This document shows positions 5,395 through 5,815 of a stretch of DNA of 5,815 bases, piece by piece. The stretch's first letter is position 1, and the number at the start of each line of letters is the position of its first letter. The translations under genes and the position numbers were made by a program. Source of the stretch: CAZIPZ01 sp964541075 (GTDB lineage Bacteria; Acidobacteriota; Terriglobia; 20CM-2-55-15); NCBI GenBank assembly GCA_964541075.1, contig CAZIPZ010000227.1, positions 1 through 5,815 on the forward strand, given 5' to 3'. The notes below the pieces were generated by a model. The model was not told where the DNA came from, made no database searches, and was given only the letters and a program-made list of their open reading frames with translations.

Positions 5395-5815
5395 CGGACA
5401 CCTCTTCTTCCTACCAGTTGCACATTTGTCAGCCGTTCGAGATTGGACAAGGCAGTTTCGTGCTGCGCGAGCTGGTTGTAGTACTCCAGCTCGAAGTTCA
5501 GCACGATGGTCCAGTTGTTCAGAATCGTCAGAAAATCGAGACTGCCTACCCTGTAGGCGGAAAGCGAAGACTCCAGCGCCAGTGACGCCTGGGGTATGAC
5601 CGCGTCCTTGTACAGACGCATCAGGCGTTCGGCGGTTGTGAGCATCAGGTATTCGTCCTTCACTTCGCGGAAAGTATCCTGTGCCTCGGCTTCATACTCG
5701 TTTTTCGAGCCACGAAGATCCGCTGTCGCCTCCTCCACGCCTTTCCGCTCTTTCCTCCAGAAGTAGAGCGGGATCTGGGCGCCAATCTGGACGTTCCAGA
5801 GATTAGGCATTTGTC
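5391..5815 (-). CDS. TolC-family outer-membrane efflux protein, C-terminal part (5' end outside window)
   Basis: The last ~140 residues of an outer-membrane channel of RND or other tripartite efflux systems; the frame stays open beyond the apparent Met at 5810 to the window edge, so the gene is cut. Visible features are a beta-strand-like segment (VQIGAQIPLYFW), a long charged helix (RKERKGVEEATADL... to EYLMLTTAERLMRLYKD), then VIPQASLALESSLSAYRVGSLDFLTILNN and a second long helix ending in LSNLERLTNVQL. These are the typical helix-strand-helix features of the second outer-membrane efflux (OEP) repeat, including the GSLDFLTIL and LE-rich C-terminal helix. Its general look (IPLYFWRK, VEEA) resembles CusC/CzcC-type channels for heavy-metal RND pumps, but that substrate is only inferred. 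A pump and adaptor gene would be expected further upstream, outside the window. It overlaps the next gene by 4 nt. Confidence 0.85.
   Translation of the reverse strand, partial: QMPNLWNVQIGAQIPLYFWRKERKGVEEATADLRGSKNEYEAEAQDTFREVKDEYLMLTTAERLMRLYKDAVIPQASLALESSLSAYRVGSLDFLTILNNWTIVLNFELEYYNQLAQHETALSNLERLTNVQLVGRRGVR
5401..5406 (-). promoter_or_regulatory. Shine-Dalgarno for the two-module exported protein
   Basis: AAGAGG on the minus strand lies 6 nt before the ATG at 5394, inside the 3' end of the TolC-family gene. It supports the short-signal-peptide start and coupled translation. Confidence 0.6.

Noticed and set aside
1..5815. CRISPR arrays, tRNA or rRNA genes, insertion sequences
   Set aside because: I saw no regularly spaced direct repeats, tRNA- or rRNA-like segments, or transposase-like frames; coding genes account for nearly all of the window.

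Overview
This window looks like a piece of a draft or metagenome-assembled genome from a Gram-negative-type (diderm), GC-rich bacterium. It encodes an outer-membrane beta-barrel, a TolC-type outer-membrane channel and multihaem cytochromes, and it contains a 10-N scaffold gap. The style of the barrel and cytochrome proteins reminds me of Acidobacteriota, but that is an impression from protein features and not a proven placement. Genes are very tightly packed, and no stretch over 300 bases lacks a gene.

Left half (1-3285, + strand): three consecutive electron-transfer genes. First is the 3' end of a multihaem c-type cytochrome resembling the C-terminus of the MtrA/PioA/DmsE decahaem family, with three CXXCH motifs visible. 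Next is an MtrB/PioB-type outer-membrane beta-barrel, whose ATG lies inside the last haem motif of the cytochrome gene. Last is a secreted cytochrome built of four tandem monohaem domains. The expected picture is a porin-cytochrome conduit: the MtrA-like cytochrome is threaded through the barrel and carries electrons across the outer membrane, and the tetrahaem protein is a plausible periplasmic partner. The 10-N gap falls inside the tetrahaem gene and artificially breaks its frame. Comparing the tandem domains suggests that about 27 bp are really missing.

Right half (3282-5815, - strand): five closely spaced genes that look like one operon running towards the cytochrome genes. In transcription order they are the C-terminal part of a TolC-family efflux channel (cut by the window edge), an exported protein made of two copies of an RHxH...C module, a soluble protein with a PD-(D/E)XK nuclease-like D...ExK signature, a membrane-anchored Cys-rich protein with a PCFCEC motif (PCYCGC-like), and a small two-helix membrane protein. 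The last gene converges on the tetrahaem gene and their stop codons overlap. Start and stop overlaps or gaps of 8-9 nt, with Shine-Dalgarno sequences at or over the preceding stop codons, indicate translational coupling.

The best-supported story is the porin-cytochrome module. The less understood part is the minus-strand operon, where three proteins of unknown function follow a TolC-type channel.
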